DNA of 32,264 nucleotides from contig CACXDM010000136.1 of the NCBI GenBank assembly GCA_902766435.1, positions 1 through 32,264 of the forward strand, written 5' to 3'. The notes beneath the pieces are model-generated. The model made no database searches. It saw nothing but the letters and a program-made list of their open reading frames with translations, and was not told where the DNA came from. Shown here in pieces: positions 25,503-32,264 of this stretch; position 1 is the stretch's first letter, and each line of letters opens with the position of its first letter. Made by a program: the position numbers and the translations under genes. Source of the stretch: an uncultured Erysipelotrichaceae bacterium (lineage in GTDB: Bacteria > Bacillota_I > Bacilli_A > Erysipelotrichales > Erysipelotrichaceae).

Positions 25503-26675
25503 TCAGGCAGTCTTCTTACTGCCGAGAGAACGCGCATAGTCTATGGCGCACATTGCGGTGGGAACAATCATGATGATCACGCCAAGGAACGCAACGAATT
25601 TGGCGCCGTAAAGATCAATCAGCGTACCGCTGTAAAGAAGCGCGATCACGCCGGCAAAGCTTCCGAACATCGCATCCGTAAGGGAGTGCGCGGTATTCTT
25701 CAGTTCCTGCGGCACGTTAGATTCCGTAATCTCCCGCATCGTCGGCAGCATGAATCCATACGATATATTGGACATCACCGTACCCAGAATGACCATAAAC
25801 GGAGACACCGCAAGCCAGACAAAGGTCACCATCAGCATCGCCATAACCGTCATCACCAGCATTCTCATCTTGACCGGTATCCGCTTCAAAGCGCCTGAGA
25901 TAAAGATAAACAGCGCCTGAACCATCACACCGATAAACGAATCAAGCCCCAGCATTGATACATCACCGCCGACACTCTGCAGAATGATGATCTTCAGGTT
26001 ATTGATCGGAGACAAAGCCAGTCCGGTCAGAAACAGAACAATCACGAGAAACACATACGGACGGATTCTGAAGAGATCCTTGATATTTCCGGAAGACTTA
26101 ACCCGTTTGACCTCAGCCGTCTGATTTTCTTTTGTCATCAGGGCAAGAATAAGAATCAGAACAAACAGAATTCCCATGACAACGGGAATCATGCCGAAGC
26201 CGAACGTATTGTATAATGTACCGCACAAAAGCATCATGACGGCAAAACCGGCAGAACCCAGCGCCCTTGCCCTTCCGAACATTCCGGCATCACGGGAAAA
26301 GCTCTTCAGCATCCACGCATCGAGATTCGTACCGAGAGGCGCTGCGAGAAAGCCCGCCAGAGGGTGAAGAACAGCGGCGAACCAGATATTCACACGGGTA
26401 AGATAGAATTCAAGAATGCCGACTGCCGTAAGAAGACACAGCTCGGGAATAAACACTTTTTTATTGGATCTTTTCTTATCGGAAAGGCCGCCCCAGAAAA
26501 ATGCGCCGCCAAAGGCAAACATCATATAGACGGCAAGAACAATGCTGAGCATGGAACTGCTCATTCCGCAGTCCAGGAAGTAGGTTGTAATGTAGCCGAT
26601 GAATGAAGCGAAATATGCCCAGAATAAAAAATCCAGGGAAGCAAATTTCAGAAATGATTTTGTTTTTTCGCTCAT
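25503..26675 (-). CDS. Major facilitator superfamily transporter
   Basis: A 390-residue membrane protein with about 11-12 hydrophobic helices. The loop FWGGLSDKKRSNKKVF after helix 2 matches the MFS signature GxxxDRxGRR/K in relaxed form, and a central charged loop (about 186-203) divides two six-helix halves. It is closest in style to the LacY/NupG-like or MFS_1-like sugar and nucleoside porters, but the substrate cannot be assigned. AGGAGC precedes the ATG. It heads a unit with the esterase, the Lys/Thr-rich protein and the oxidoreductase, which may handle a carbohydrate ester. No clear promoter was found in the 87 bases upstream. Confidence 0.88.
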   Translation of the reverse strand: MSEKTKSFLKFASLDFLFWAYFASFIGYITTYFLDCGMSSSMLSIVLAVYMMFAFGGAFFWGGLSDKKRSNKKVFIPELCLLTAVGILEFYLTRVNIWFAAVLHPLAGFLAAPLGTNLDAWMLKSFSRDAGMFGRARALGSAGFAVMMLLCGTLYNTFGFGMIPVVMGILFVLILILALMTKENQTAEVKRVKSSGNIKDLFRIRPYVFLVIVLFLTGLALSPINNLKIIILQSVGGDVSMLGLDSFIGVMVQALFIFISGALKRIPVKMRMLVMTVMAMLMVTFVWLAVSPFMVILGTVMSNISYGFMLPTMREITESNVPQELKNTAHSLTDAMFGSFAGVIALLYSGTLIDLYGAKFVAFLGVIIMIVPTAMCAIDYARSLGSKKTA

Positions 26676-26735
26676 AGAAAGCTCCTGTTCTGTTTTAAGT
26701 TTATCATTTTCATTACCTGTAAAAAAGCCATACGA

Positions 26736-26764
26736 AATAAAAGGACTGCGTGATGACAGTCCTT
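26736..26764 (-). terminator. Terminator of the DUF434 unit
   Basis: On the minus strand AAGGACTG / CAGTCCTT (26757-26764 with 26741-26748) with an 8-base loop, followed by TTATTTCG. The stem includes part of the DUF434 stop codon. Confidence 0.82.
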
Positions 26765-27467
26765 AAAGCTGAAACTCCGTAATCCATGTATTTTCCCGGT
26801 TTCCGATCAGATCTTCATAAAGGTTATACCAGCTGATGCATTCGGTTATGACAGCAGAGTCTCCCGATATGACATTCGCCCTCTTCTTCAGCTCAAAATC
26901 CGCATCCTTCACCATCTGAATATCCGCCGCAAACCGGAGCTTCTCCGCCGTTTCCGCCAGCAGCGTTTTCAGTCTGCCGGAGTTGGAGACAGGAGCGTCC
27001 AGCCAGAATACAGCTTTGGAAACCCCGTGTTCCTGCAGACAGCGCATGATGGCTTCCGCAGCAGGCGCAGTCTTCCGAATCACCGCATATGTCCCGGCCA
27101 GTCCGCTGAGATCCCGGTAACACCCGTCTCTTCCGCGCAGCACCATACTGCCGGAGAGAACCGTTTCCATCAGCACAACCGCATTGAATCCGTCCACATG
27201 AACCGTACAGCCTTCAGGAAGACATGCAAGCTGTTTTTCCTTACGGATCCGTACCATCTCATCCGAAGCGCAGGTACGCATCAGCGCATCCCTCTGCCGT
27301 TTGGCCAGCTGATAATGATTGCCGGTAAACGTCACGGCATTCTTAAACGGATATCCCCTGTTGAGCAGATACGTGATATCCCGGGCGCATTCACAGAGCT
27401 CCACCATTGCCTTCCTGCCGAACAGGACCGCATCCTCGTCACAGTATCCGCGTCTTACATCCTTCAT
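26763..27467 (-). CDS. DUF434 domain protein with PIN-like C-terminal part
   Basis: A 234-residue cytosolic protein. Residues about 1-85 match DUF434 in pattern: ARDITYLLNRGYPFKNAVTF followed by GNHYQLAKRQRDALMRTC, where RGY and the xQRxAxxR motif are hallmarks. Residues about 90-220 have acidic positions spaced as in PIN-like nucleases (VHVDGFNAV near the start and KDADFELKK near the end), which fits the DUF5616-type partner domain. Function is unknown; nuclease activity is a hypothesis. The ATG at 27465-27467 follows the stop of the membrane protein gene by 13 bases with AGGA close by. A longer frame into that gene is not supported. Confidence 0.72.
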   Translation of the reverse strand: MKDVRRGYCDEDAVLFGRKAMVELCECARDITYLLNRGYPFKNAVTFTGNHYQLAKRQRDALMRTCASDEMVRIRKEKQLACLPEGCTVHVDGFNAVVLMETVLSGSMVLRGRDGCYRDLSGLAGTYAVIRKTAPAAEAIMRCLQEHGVSKAVFWLDAPVSNSGRLKTLLAETAEKLRFAADIQMVKDADFELKKRANVISGDSAVITECISWYNLYEDLIGNRENTWITEFQL

Positions 27468-27480
27468 TTTCCTGACAGCC

Positions 27481-27918
27481 TCACAGATGTGAAACCGAGC
27501 TCCTTTCCCGCAGGTATTCCCGTACGGCCGGAAGCTGATCATAATCAAACGACATCATGGCATCCCGGTTTCCCGCCCGGAAGAAGATACATGAGTGATT
27601 ATAGGACAGGGTAATCGTACCCGCTTTTGTATACGGCACAAAGGAACCTGTGCGCACAATGCCGTCTTCCGCCAGACCATGTTTAAGAAAGGAACTCAGA
27701 ACAGCCAGAAAGAGCATCAGCAATGACTGAACATATTTCATCATTCCGGTAAAACGGAAGACCGAGATCAGTGAAATCACGGCATAGATTACCGGCATCG
27801 TCCATTTCGATCCGGCCTGTGATTCCAGTCTGACCTTTCGTGAGAGATACATCATACGGCATGTATGAACCAGAAGAATCAGATCCATGATGAGAATCAT
27901 CCATTCATAGTTTTCCAT
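27481..27918 (-). CDS. Small membrane protein, function unknown
   Basis: A 145-residue protein with three hydrophobic helices (about 5-20, 41-57, 62-80) and a C-terminal soluble domain of about 60 residues (GLAEDGIVRTGSFVPYTKAG to LPAVREYL). That end resembles the PH-like tails of small Bacillota membrane proteins, but I do not recognise the family. Two ATG codons are in tandem; the second (27916-27918) has better spacing to GAGG (6 bases). It precedes the DUF434 gene by 13 bases and they share a terminator. Confidence 0.65.
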   Translation of the reverse strand: MENYEWMILIMDLILLVHTCRMMYLSRKVRLESQAGSKWTMPVIYAVISLISVFRFTGMMKYVQSLLMLFLAVLSSFLKHGLAEDGIVRTGSFVPYTKAGTITLSYNHSCIFFRAGNRDAMMSFDYDQLPAVREYLRERSSVSHL

Positions 27919-27930
27919 CATTCACCTCAG

Positions 27931-27956
27931 AAAAACAGGAGCTTTCACTCCTGTTA
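27931..27956 (-). terminator. Terminator of the liv operon
   Basis: On the minus strand AACAGGAG / CTCCTGTT (27948-27955 with 27934-27941) with a 6-base loop, followed by TTTTCTG. It lies 12 bases after the stop of the CBS-ACT gene. A possible TTTCCA-17-TACAAT promoter for the next unit lies just before it. Confidence 0.82.
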
Positions 27957-27967
27957 TTGTAAAATAC

Positions 27968-28654
27968 TCAGATATCTTTGGAAACCCAGACGATCCGTTT
28001 CCCGTCCTTCTTTGTCTGCACAACATTGGTCACATTAAACCCGTTGTCCGTCAGAACGTTCGTCATCGTTTCGACCGGAACGACACCGGTTGCCTTTACG
28101 ACGACCTCAACACCCCTTTCGGTATGATAGACGGCAAGTGACTCGAGATTTGCGTCTTCCTGCGCGAACAGCGCTGTTGCCTTGGCAAATACACCGGGCT
28201 TGTCCTCACAGCGGATGACAAACCGTGTACCCTGAGAACGGTAGCCCATCAGTTCGACAAATGCCTGGAAAATATCCTTCTCGGTGATAATGCCGATGAC
28301 CTTGTTGTCTTTTTCAACAACAGGCAGAACACTGATGCCGTTTTCCAGCATGGCGGAAGCAGCTTCCTCCAGGAATACATCAGGTGAAATCGTTCTGACA
28401 TCCTTGATCATGATATCCTTCACCTTTGTCCGGGAAAGAAGATAGTTCAGCTCATAGATCGAAAGAGAAGTCGTATTCTTTCCGGATGTCTCTGAGACAA
28501 GACCTTCCGTCACAAGTCCGATCAGTCTGCCGTTATCATCCGTTACCGGAAGACGGTGAAAATGATTCATTCCCATGATCTCCAGTGCTTTGGAGACAGA
28601 GGTATCCGCAGTGACCGTATGCGGATTTGTGGTCATATGATCCTTAACGTACAT
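27968..28654 (-). CDS. CBS-pair plus ACT domain regulatory protein (AcuB-like)
   Basis: A 228-residue cytosolic protein. Two CBS domains occupy about 1-60 (VKDHMTTNPHTVTADTSVSKAL to LIGLVTEGLV) and 77-130 (VKDIMIKDVRTISPDVFLEE to GIITEKDIF). An ACT domain follows at about 140-215 (FVIRCEDKPGVFAKATALFA). This CBS-CBS-ACT order is that of AcuB-like proteins; CBS pairs bind adenine nucleotides and ACT domains bind amino acids. Being last in the branched-chain amino-acid transport operon, it may sense Leu/Ile/Val and energy state. The ATG follows the livF stop by one base, with GGGAGGATAAA overlapping that stop. A longer upstream frame overlaps livF and is rejected. Confidence 0.88.
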   Translation of the reverse strand: MYVKDHMTTNPHTVTADTSVSKALEIMGMNHFHRLPVTDDNGRLIGLVTEGLVSETSGKNTTSLSIYELNYLLSRTKVKDIMIKDVRTISPDVFLEEAASAMLENGISVLPVVEKDNKVIGIITEKDIFQAFVELMGYRSQGTRFVIRCEDKPGVFAKATALFAQEDANLESLAVYHTERGVEVVVKATGVVPVETMTNVLTDNGFNVTNVVQTKKDGKRIVWVSKDI

Positions 28655-28655
28655 T

Positions 28656-29360
28656 TTATCCTCCCAGATAAGCCTTTCTGACCTGTTCACTTCTGGCAAG
28701 CTCCTCACCGGTGCCTTCCAGTGTGATTTTTCCTGTTTCCAGAACGTATGCCCGGCTGGCGATGGCGAGCGCCATTTTGGCATTCTGTTCCACCAGAAGA
28801 ACGGTGGTACCCCGCTGATTGATATCCTTGATGATCCGGAAGATCTCATTGACCAAAAGCGGAGAAAGTCCCATTGACGGTTCATCCAGCAGCATGATCC
28901 GCGGCTTTGCCATCAATGCTCTTCCCATTGCGAGCATCTGCTGCTCACCGCCGGAAAGCGTACCGGCAAGCTGTGTTCTTCTTTCCTTCAGACGGGGAAA
29001 CAGCTCATATACTTCTTCCATGTCTTTTTTGATGCCGTCTTTATCTTTGCGGGTAAACGCGCCGAGATCAAGATTCTCCTCAACCGTCTGTTCGGCGAAG
29101 ACACGTCTTCTTTCGGGAACCTGCGCCAGTCCCATGGAAACGATCTTATGGGAAGGCACCTTTGTGATGTCTGTTCCATCGAGTAATACCGCCCCGGAAG
29201 CAGGTTTCAGAAGACCGGAGATTGTATGCATCGTTGTTGTCTTGCCTGCCCCGTTGGCACCGATCAGCGTAACGATCTCACCGTCATTGACTTCAAAGGA
29301 AATACCCTTGATCGCTTCGATCATACCGTAGCGTACATACAGATTTTCCACTTTCAGCAT
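28656..29360 (-). CDS. livF: Branched-chain amino-acid ABC transporter ATP-binding protein LivF
   Basis: One of the two ATPases powering branched-chain amino-acid uptake. The 234 residues show Walker A GANGAGKTT, the Q-loop region QVPERRRVFAEQTVEENL typical of LivF, the signature LSGGEQQMLAMGRAL, Walker B IMLLDEPSMGLSP, and the H-loop replaced by VEQN as usual for LivF. The ATG at 29358-29360 is set by GGGAGAG upstream, and begins 4 bases after livG. Confidence 0.96.
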   Translation of the reverse strand: MLKVENLYVRYGMIEAIKGISFEVNDGEIVTLIGANGAGKTTTMHTISGLLKPASGAVLLDGTDITKVPSHKIVSMGLAQVPERRRVFAEQTVEENLDLGAFTRKDKDGIKKDMEEVYELFPRLKERRTQLAGTLSGGEQQMLAMGRALMAKPRIMLLDEPSMGLSPLLVNEIFRIIKDINQRGTTVLLVEQNAKMALAIASRAYVLETGKITLEGTGEELARSEQVRKAYLGG

Positions 29361-29364
29361 AACG

Positions 29365-30126
29365 TCACTCTCCCAGGTATGCCTTGATGACATCCGGATT
29401 GGATTTGATCTCATCCGGTGTGCCGCAGGCAAGCATCGTCCCGTAATTCAGCACCGTGATTTTCTCACAGATACCCATAACGAGCTTCATATCATGTTCG
29501 ATCAGAAGCACGGCAATATTGAACTGTTTTCTGACCGTTTCAATCGTATCCATCAGCTCCTGTGTCTCCTGCGGATTCATACCTGCCGCAGGTTCATCCA
29601 GCAAAAGCAGCTTCGGATGTGTGCCGAGGGCTCTGACAATCTCAAGTTCCCTCTGTTTGCCGTAAGGAAGATTCTTTGCCAGTTTGTGGGCGTCCCCTTC
29701 CAGATGGAATACGGAGAGCAGTGACATGGCTTCTTCCTCCATCGCCTTTTCCTGCGCGTGGAATTTCGGAAGCTTGAGAATACCGGTAAACAGACCGTAG
29801 TCAGCCTGTGTATCCAGCGAAATCAGAACATTTTCCAGCACCGTCATATCCTTGAACAGACGGATATTCTGGAACGTACGGGAAATCCCGAGACGGGCAA
29901 TCTCATGTGCCTTCTTCCCGTTGAGAAGCTGACCGTTCAGTTTAATTGTTCCGTCAGTCGGCTCATAAACACCGGTAAGCATATTGAATACCGTGGTCTT
30001 TCCCGCTCCGTTTGGACCGATCAGACCGTACAGCTGATTCTCTTCAATATCAAGATTCAGTCCGTCAACAGCCCTGAGACCGCCGAAATTGATGCCGAGA
30101 TCTCTGACTTCAAGTACATTTGTCAT
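29365..30126 (-). CDS. livG: Branched-chain amino-acid ABC transporter ATP-binding protein LivG
   Basis: The second ATPase of the system, 253 residues. Walker A is GPNGAGKTT, followed by ISRTFQNIRLFKDMTVLENVL typical of LivG. The signature is altered, LPYGKQRELEIVRAL (as normal in LivG), and Walker B is LLLLDEPAAGMNPQE with the H-loop LIEHDMKLV. The ATG overlaps the livM stop by 4 bases. Confidence 0.96.
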   Translation of the reverse strand: MTNVLEVRDLGINFGGLRAVDGLNLDIEENQLYGLIGPNGAGKTTVFNMLTGVYEPTDGTIKLNGQLLNGKKAHEIARLGISRTFQNIRLFKDMTVLENVLISLDTQADYGLFTGILKLPKFHAQEKAMEEEAMSLLSVFHLEGDAHKLAKNLPYGKQRELEIVRALGTHPKLLLLDEPAAGMNPQETQELMDTIETVRKQFNIAVLLIEHDMKLVMGICEKITVLNYGTMLACGTPDEIKSNPDVIKAYLGE

Positions 30127-31091
30127 GAGTGCACCTCCTCTTTCCGCCCGCGGCCGAACATGCCTTTCACCTTTTCAAGCGCAGCCTGAACCGTTTCGGA
30201 ATGCTTTGAGAGCATCATCATGATCAGGACGACTGAGTAGGCAAGCATACGGTAATCGGACATGGAACGCAGCAGCTCCGGCAGTACCGTCAGGATAACC
30301 GAGGAAATCACCGAACCGCGGATTGATCCCATACCGCCAAGGACAACCATGACAAGAATTTCAATCGACTTGTCCAGCGTGAATACACCCGGCTGCAGAA
30401 AACGCATATAGTGCGCATACAACGCTCCTGCCACACCGGCAAAGAAAGCCGAGAAGACAAACGCAAGGAACTTGTATGTGTTTGTGTTAACACCGGAAGC
30501 CTCAGCCGCGATCTCATCCTCACGGACGGAAATGATGGATCTTCCCTGTCTCGAGTTAATCAACGATCTGGTTGCCAGCACACAGATGACCGCCATCAGA
30601 TATGCCCATGTGAATGTCGTATACGCGGGAATTCCGGAATACCCCTTCGTGCCGCCGACGATATCCATATTCTTCAGAAGATTACGGACAATCTCACCGA
30701 AGGCAAGGGTAATAATCGCAAGATAGTCGCCTCTTAAACGAAGTGCAGGCAGTGAAACGATAAATCCCAGCAGCATCGCCGTTAATCCGCCGATCAGAAG
30801 CGCAGCGGGAAATTCAATTACCGGCAGCAGCTTCAGTGTCTTTGAGAAGAAAGCGGACGCATACGCACCGGCCGCCATGAATCCGGCGTGCCCCAGCGCC
30901 AGTTCCCCGAGGAAGCCGCTTGTCATATTCAGGGATACCGTCAGGATGACATTGATACAGATATTCAGTACGATACCCTGCCAGTATGTATTGATGATGC
31001 CTGCCGCAAACAGAACACGCATCAGAACATAACCAGCCGCAATGGAAACAAAGTCAATCAGAAGCTGTTTCTTAAAATCATTCTTTTTCAT
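30123..31091 (-). CDS. livM: Branched-chain amino-acid ABC transporter permease LivM
   Basis: Membrane-spanning permease of 322 residues with about 8-9 helices. Family marks are LALGHAGFMAAGAYASA, LRLRGDYLAIITLAFGEIVR, GGTKGYSGIP and, near the end, EILVMVVLGGMGSIRGSVI, the coupling loop to the ATPases. AAGGAGG precedes the ATG. It begins 11 bases after livH. Confidence 0.95.
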   Translation of the reverse strand: MKKNDFKKQLLIDFVSIAAGYVLMRVLFAAGIINTYWQGIVLNICINVILTVSLNMTSGFLGELALGHAGFMAAGAYASAFFSKTLKLLPVIEFPAALLIGGLTAMLLGFIVSLPALRLRGDYLAIITLAFGEIVRNLLKNMDIVGGTKGYSGIPAYTTFTWAYLMAVICVLATRSLINSRQGRSIISVREDEIAAEASGVNTNTYKFLAFVFSAFFAGVAGALYAHYMRFLQPGVFTLDKSIEILVMVVLGGMGSIRGSVISSVILTVLPELLRSMSDYRMLAYSVVLIMMMLSKHSETVQAALEKVKGMFGRGRKEEVHS

Positions 31092-31102
31092 ACACAGCCT
31101 CC

Positions 31103-31987
31103 TTATACCTTTTCCTTGACATTCCGGCCGAGAATTCCGGCAGGCTTCAGTATCAGCATCAGGATCAGAATCGTAAATACGATCGAATCAAGAAACTGCG
31201 ATGAAATATATGCCTTGGTCATCGCTTCCACCATACCGAGAATAAACGCCCCGAGCACCGCCCCGGGAATGGAACCGATTCCCCCGAGAACCGCCGCAAT
31301 AAACGCCTTGATGCCGGGCAGTGATCCCATTGTCGGATTGATCGGTGAATAGCAGTTGCTGTAAAGAATACCGGCAATTGCGGCCAGAGCGGAACCGATC
31401 GCAAATGTCAGGGAAATCGTCGTATCGACATTGATTCCCATCAGACGCGCCGCTCCTTCATCCTCGGAAACAGCACGCATTGCCTTTCCCATATTTGTCT
31501 TCTGCACAAACAGATTCAGTATGATCATGAGTGTGACGGATACGATAAATGTAATGTAATAGTTTGAGCTGATTGTGATGGATCCGAGTACGATCGGCGG
31601 CAGTGTGATAAATCCGGGATAAGGTTTCGGATTTGCCGTAAAGATCAGCTGGAACAGGTTCTCCAGCAGATAACTGATACCGATTGCCGTAATCAGCAGT
31701 GAGATACGCGAAGCCTTCCGCAGGGGCTTATAGGCAACTTTCTCCATCACCACACCAAGTACCGCACAGGCAATGATTGTCAGCAGACAGACAAGCCACC
31801 AGGGCAGACCGGTGCCGAGCAGAACAAGACTGATATACGCGCCGACCATGATGATGTCACCATGGGCGAAGTTGATCAGTTTCGCAATGCCGTAAACCAT
31901 CGTATATCCCAATGCGATCAGCGCGTAGATCGAACCGATATTCAGTCCGTTGATCAGCTGCATTAAGAACTGGTTAAACGCAGACAT
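31103..31987 (-). CDS. livH: Branched-chain amino-acid ABC transporter permease LivH
   Basis: Membrane permease of 294 residues, partner of LivM. Typical segments are LINGLNIGSIYALIALGYTM, GIAKLINFAHGDIIMVGAYI, RAVSEDEGAARLMGINVDTT and KAFIAAVLGGIGSIPGAVLG, the ATPase-coupling loop. A purine-rich GGAGGAAGGG site precedes the ATG. The 88 bases before it hold a hairpin after livK. Confidence 0.95.
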   Translation of the reverse strand: MSAFNQFLMQLINGLNIGSIYALIALGYTMVYGIAKLINFAHGDIIMVGAYISLVLLGTGLPWWLVCLLTIIACAVLGVVMEKVAYKPLRKASRISLLITAIGISYLLENLFQLIFTANPKPYPGFITLPPIVLGSITISSNYYITFIVSVTLMIILNLFVQKTNMGKAMRAVSEDEGAARLMGINVDTTISLTFAIGSALAAIAGILYSNCYSPINPTMGSLPGIKAFIAAVLGGIGSIPGAVLGAFILGMVEAMTKAYISSQFLDSIVFTILILMLILKPAGILGRNVKEKV

Positions 31988-32026
31988 ATTCCCTTCCTCC
32001 TATATATTTCCCAAATAAGCAGGAAA

Positions 32027-32052
32027 GGAGGGAAACATTTCCGTTCCCCTCC
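32027..32052 (-). terminator. Hairpin between livK and livH, possible attenuator
   Basis: On the minus strand GGAGGGGAAC / GTTTCCCTCC (32043-32052 with 32027-32036) forms a 10-bp stem with one G-T pair and a 6-base loop, then TTTCCTGCTTATTT, only moderately T-rich. Partial termination or 3' protection here would give more livK mRNA than permease mRNA. Confidence 0.6.
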
Positions 32053-32075
32053 GGCTGAATTCATTCTCCTGAGAC

Positions 32076-32264
32076 TTATTTGTACGTTACGTAAGCACCG
32101 TCCTTGATGATTACGTAAACCGGAGTCTTGATCGGATCTCCGTTGTCGTCGAACTTCAGACTGCCGAGGATACCTTCATATTCAGTTGAAGCGATTGCGG
32201 CATTGATATCAGCTGCCTTCAGGCTTCCTGCCTTCTGGATTGCCTCAAGAACCATCATTGTCGC
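32076..32264 (-). CDS. livK: Branched-chain amino-acid binding protein, C-terminal end only
   Basis: The frame enters from the window's right edge and ends in TAA at 32076-32078, giving the last 62 residues. VLEAIQKAGSLKAADINAAIAS, then GSLKFDDNGDPIKTPVYVIIKDG, match the end of Leu/Ile/Val-binding proteins of ABC importers (in Bacillota, lipoproteins). It is the first visible gene of the liv operon; its start and signal peptide are outside the window. Confidence 0.88.
   Translation of the reverse strand, partial: ATMMVLEAIQKAGSLKAADINAAIASTEYEGILGSLKFDDNGDPIKTPVYVIIKDGAYVTYK

Overview
The window looks like ordinary chromosome from a low-to-mid GC Bacillota (Firmicutes), most likely of the Erysipelotrichia type. 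The evidence is the tilS-hpt-ftsH block, strong AGGAGG-type ribosome binding sites, a class B sortase, an LCP protein, a YwzB/DUF1146 protein and a galactofuranose-forming mutase. The lineage is inferred from gene content and sequence style, not from a marker gene. Most genes lie on the minus strand. There are no rRNA, tRNA, CRISPR, IS or phage genes.

Layout from left to right. 1-2823 is a glycolytic operon, pgk-tpiA-eno, with a clear promoter; tpiA carries an in-frame TAG. 2875-4218 is a separate transglutaminase-like gene. 4263-7876 is the most unusual block: a 724-residue protein with L12-CTD-like and SseB-like regions, a 95-residue lipoprotein with three VYGPP motifs, and a radical SAM/SPASM enzyme, in one tightly coupled operon bounded by a -10 box and a terminator. 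7881-11573 is tilS-hpt-ftsH. 11671-12186 is a lone MazF/PemK-like gene on the plus strand. 12186-13101 holds upp and a DUF1146 gene. 13137-15600 holds a GT-B-like glycosyltransferase and an RsmF-type rRNA methyltransferase on the plus strand.

15603-18309 is tsaC-glyA-HAD phosphatase. 18363-21718 is a cell-envelope unit: sortase B, LCP, a hexapeptide-repeat protein and a zinc-ribbon membrane protein. It diverges from acpS (21737-22051), which converges on glf. The glf promoter carries a perfect 16-bp palindrome. 23248-26675 holds an oxidoreductase, a Lys/Thr-rich repeat protein, an esterase and an MFS transporter. 26741-27918 is a DUF434 protein and a small membrane protein. 27968-32264 is a branched-chain amino-acid ABC transporter operon (livK-H-M-G-F) ending with a CBS-ACT regulator.

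The best candidate for an under-described system is the radical SAM / VYGPP-lipoprotein / large cytosolic protein operon at 4300-7835. Other points worth checking are the amber codon in tpiA, three genes that appear to have leaderless transcripts (tilS, tsaC, acpS), and the glf operator-like palindrome. No gap between genes exceeds 300 bases.
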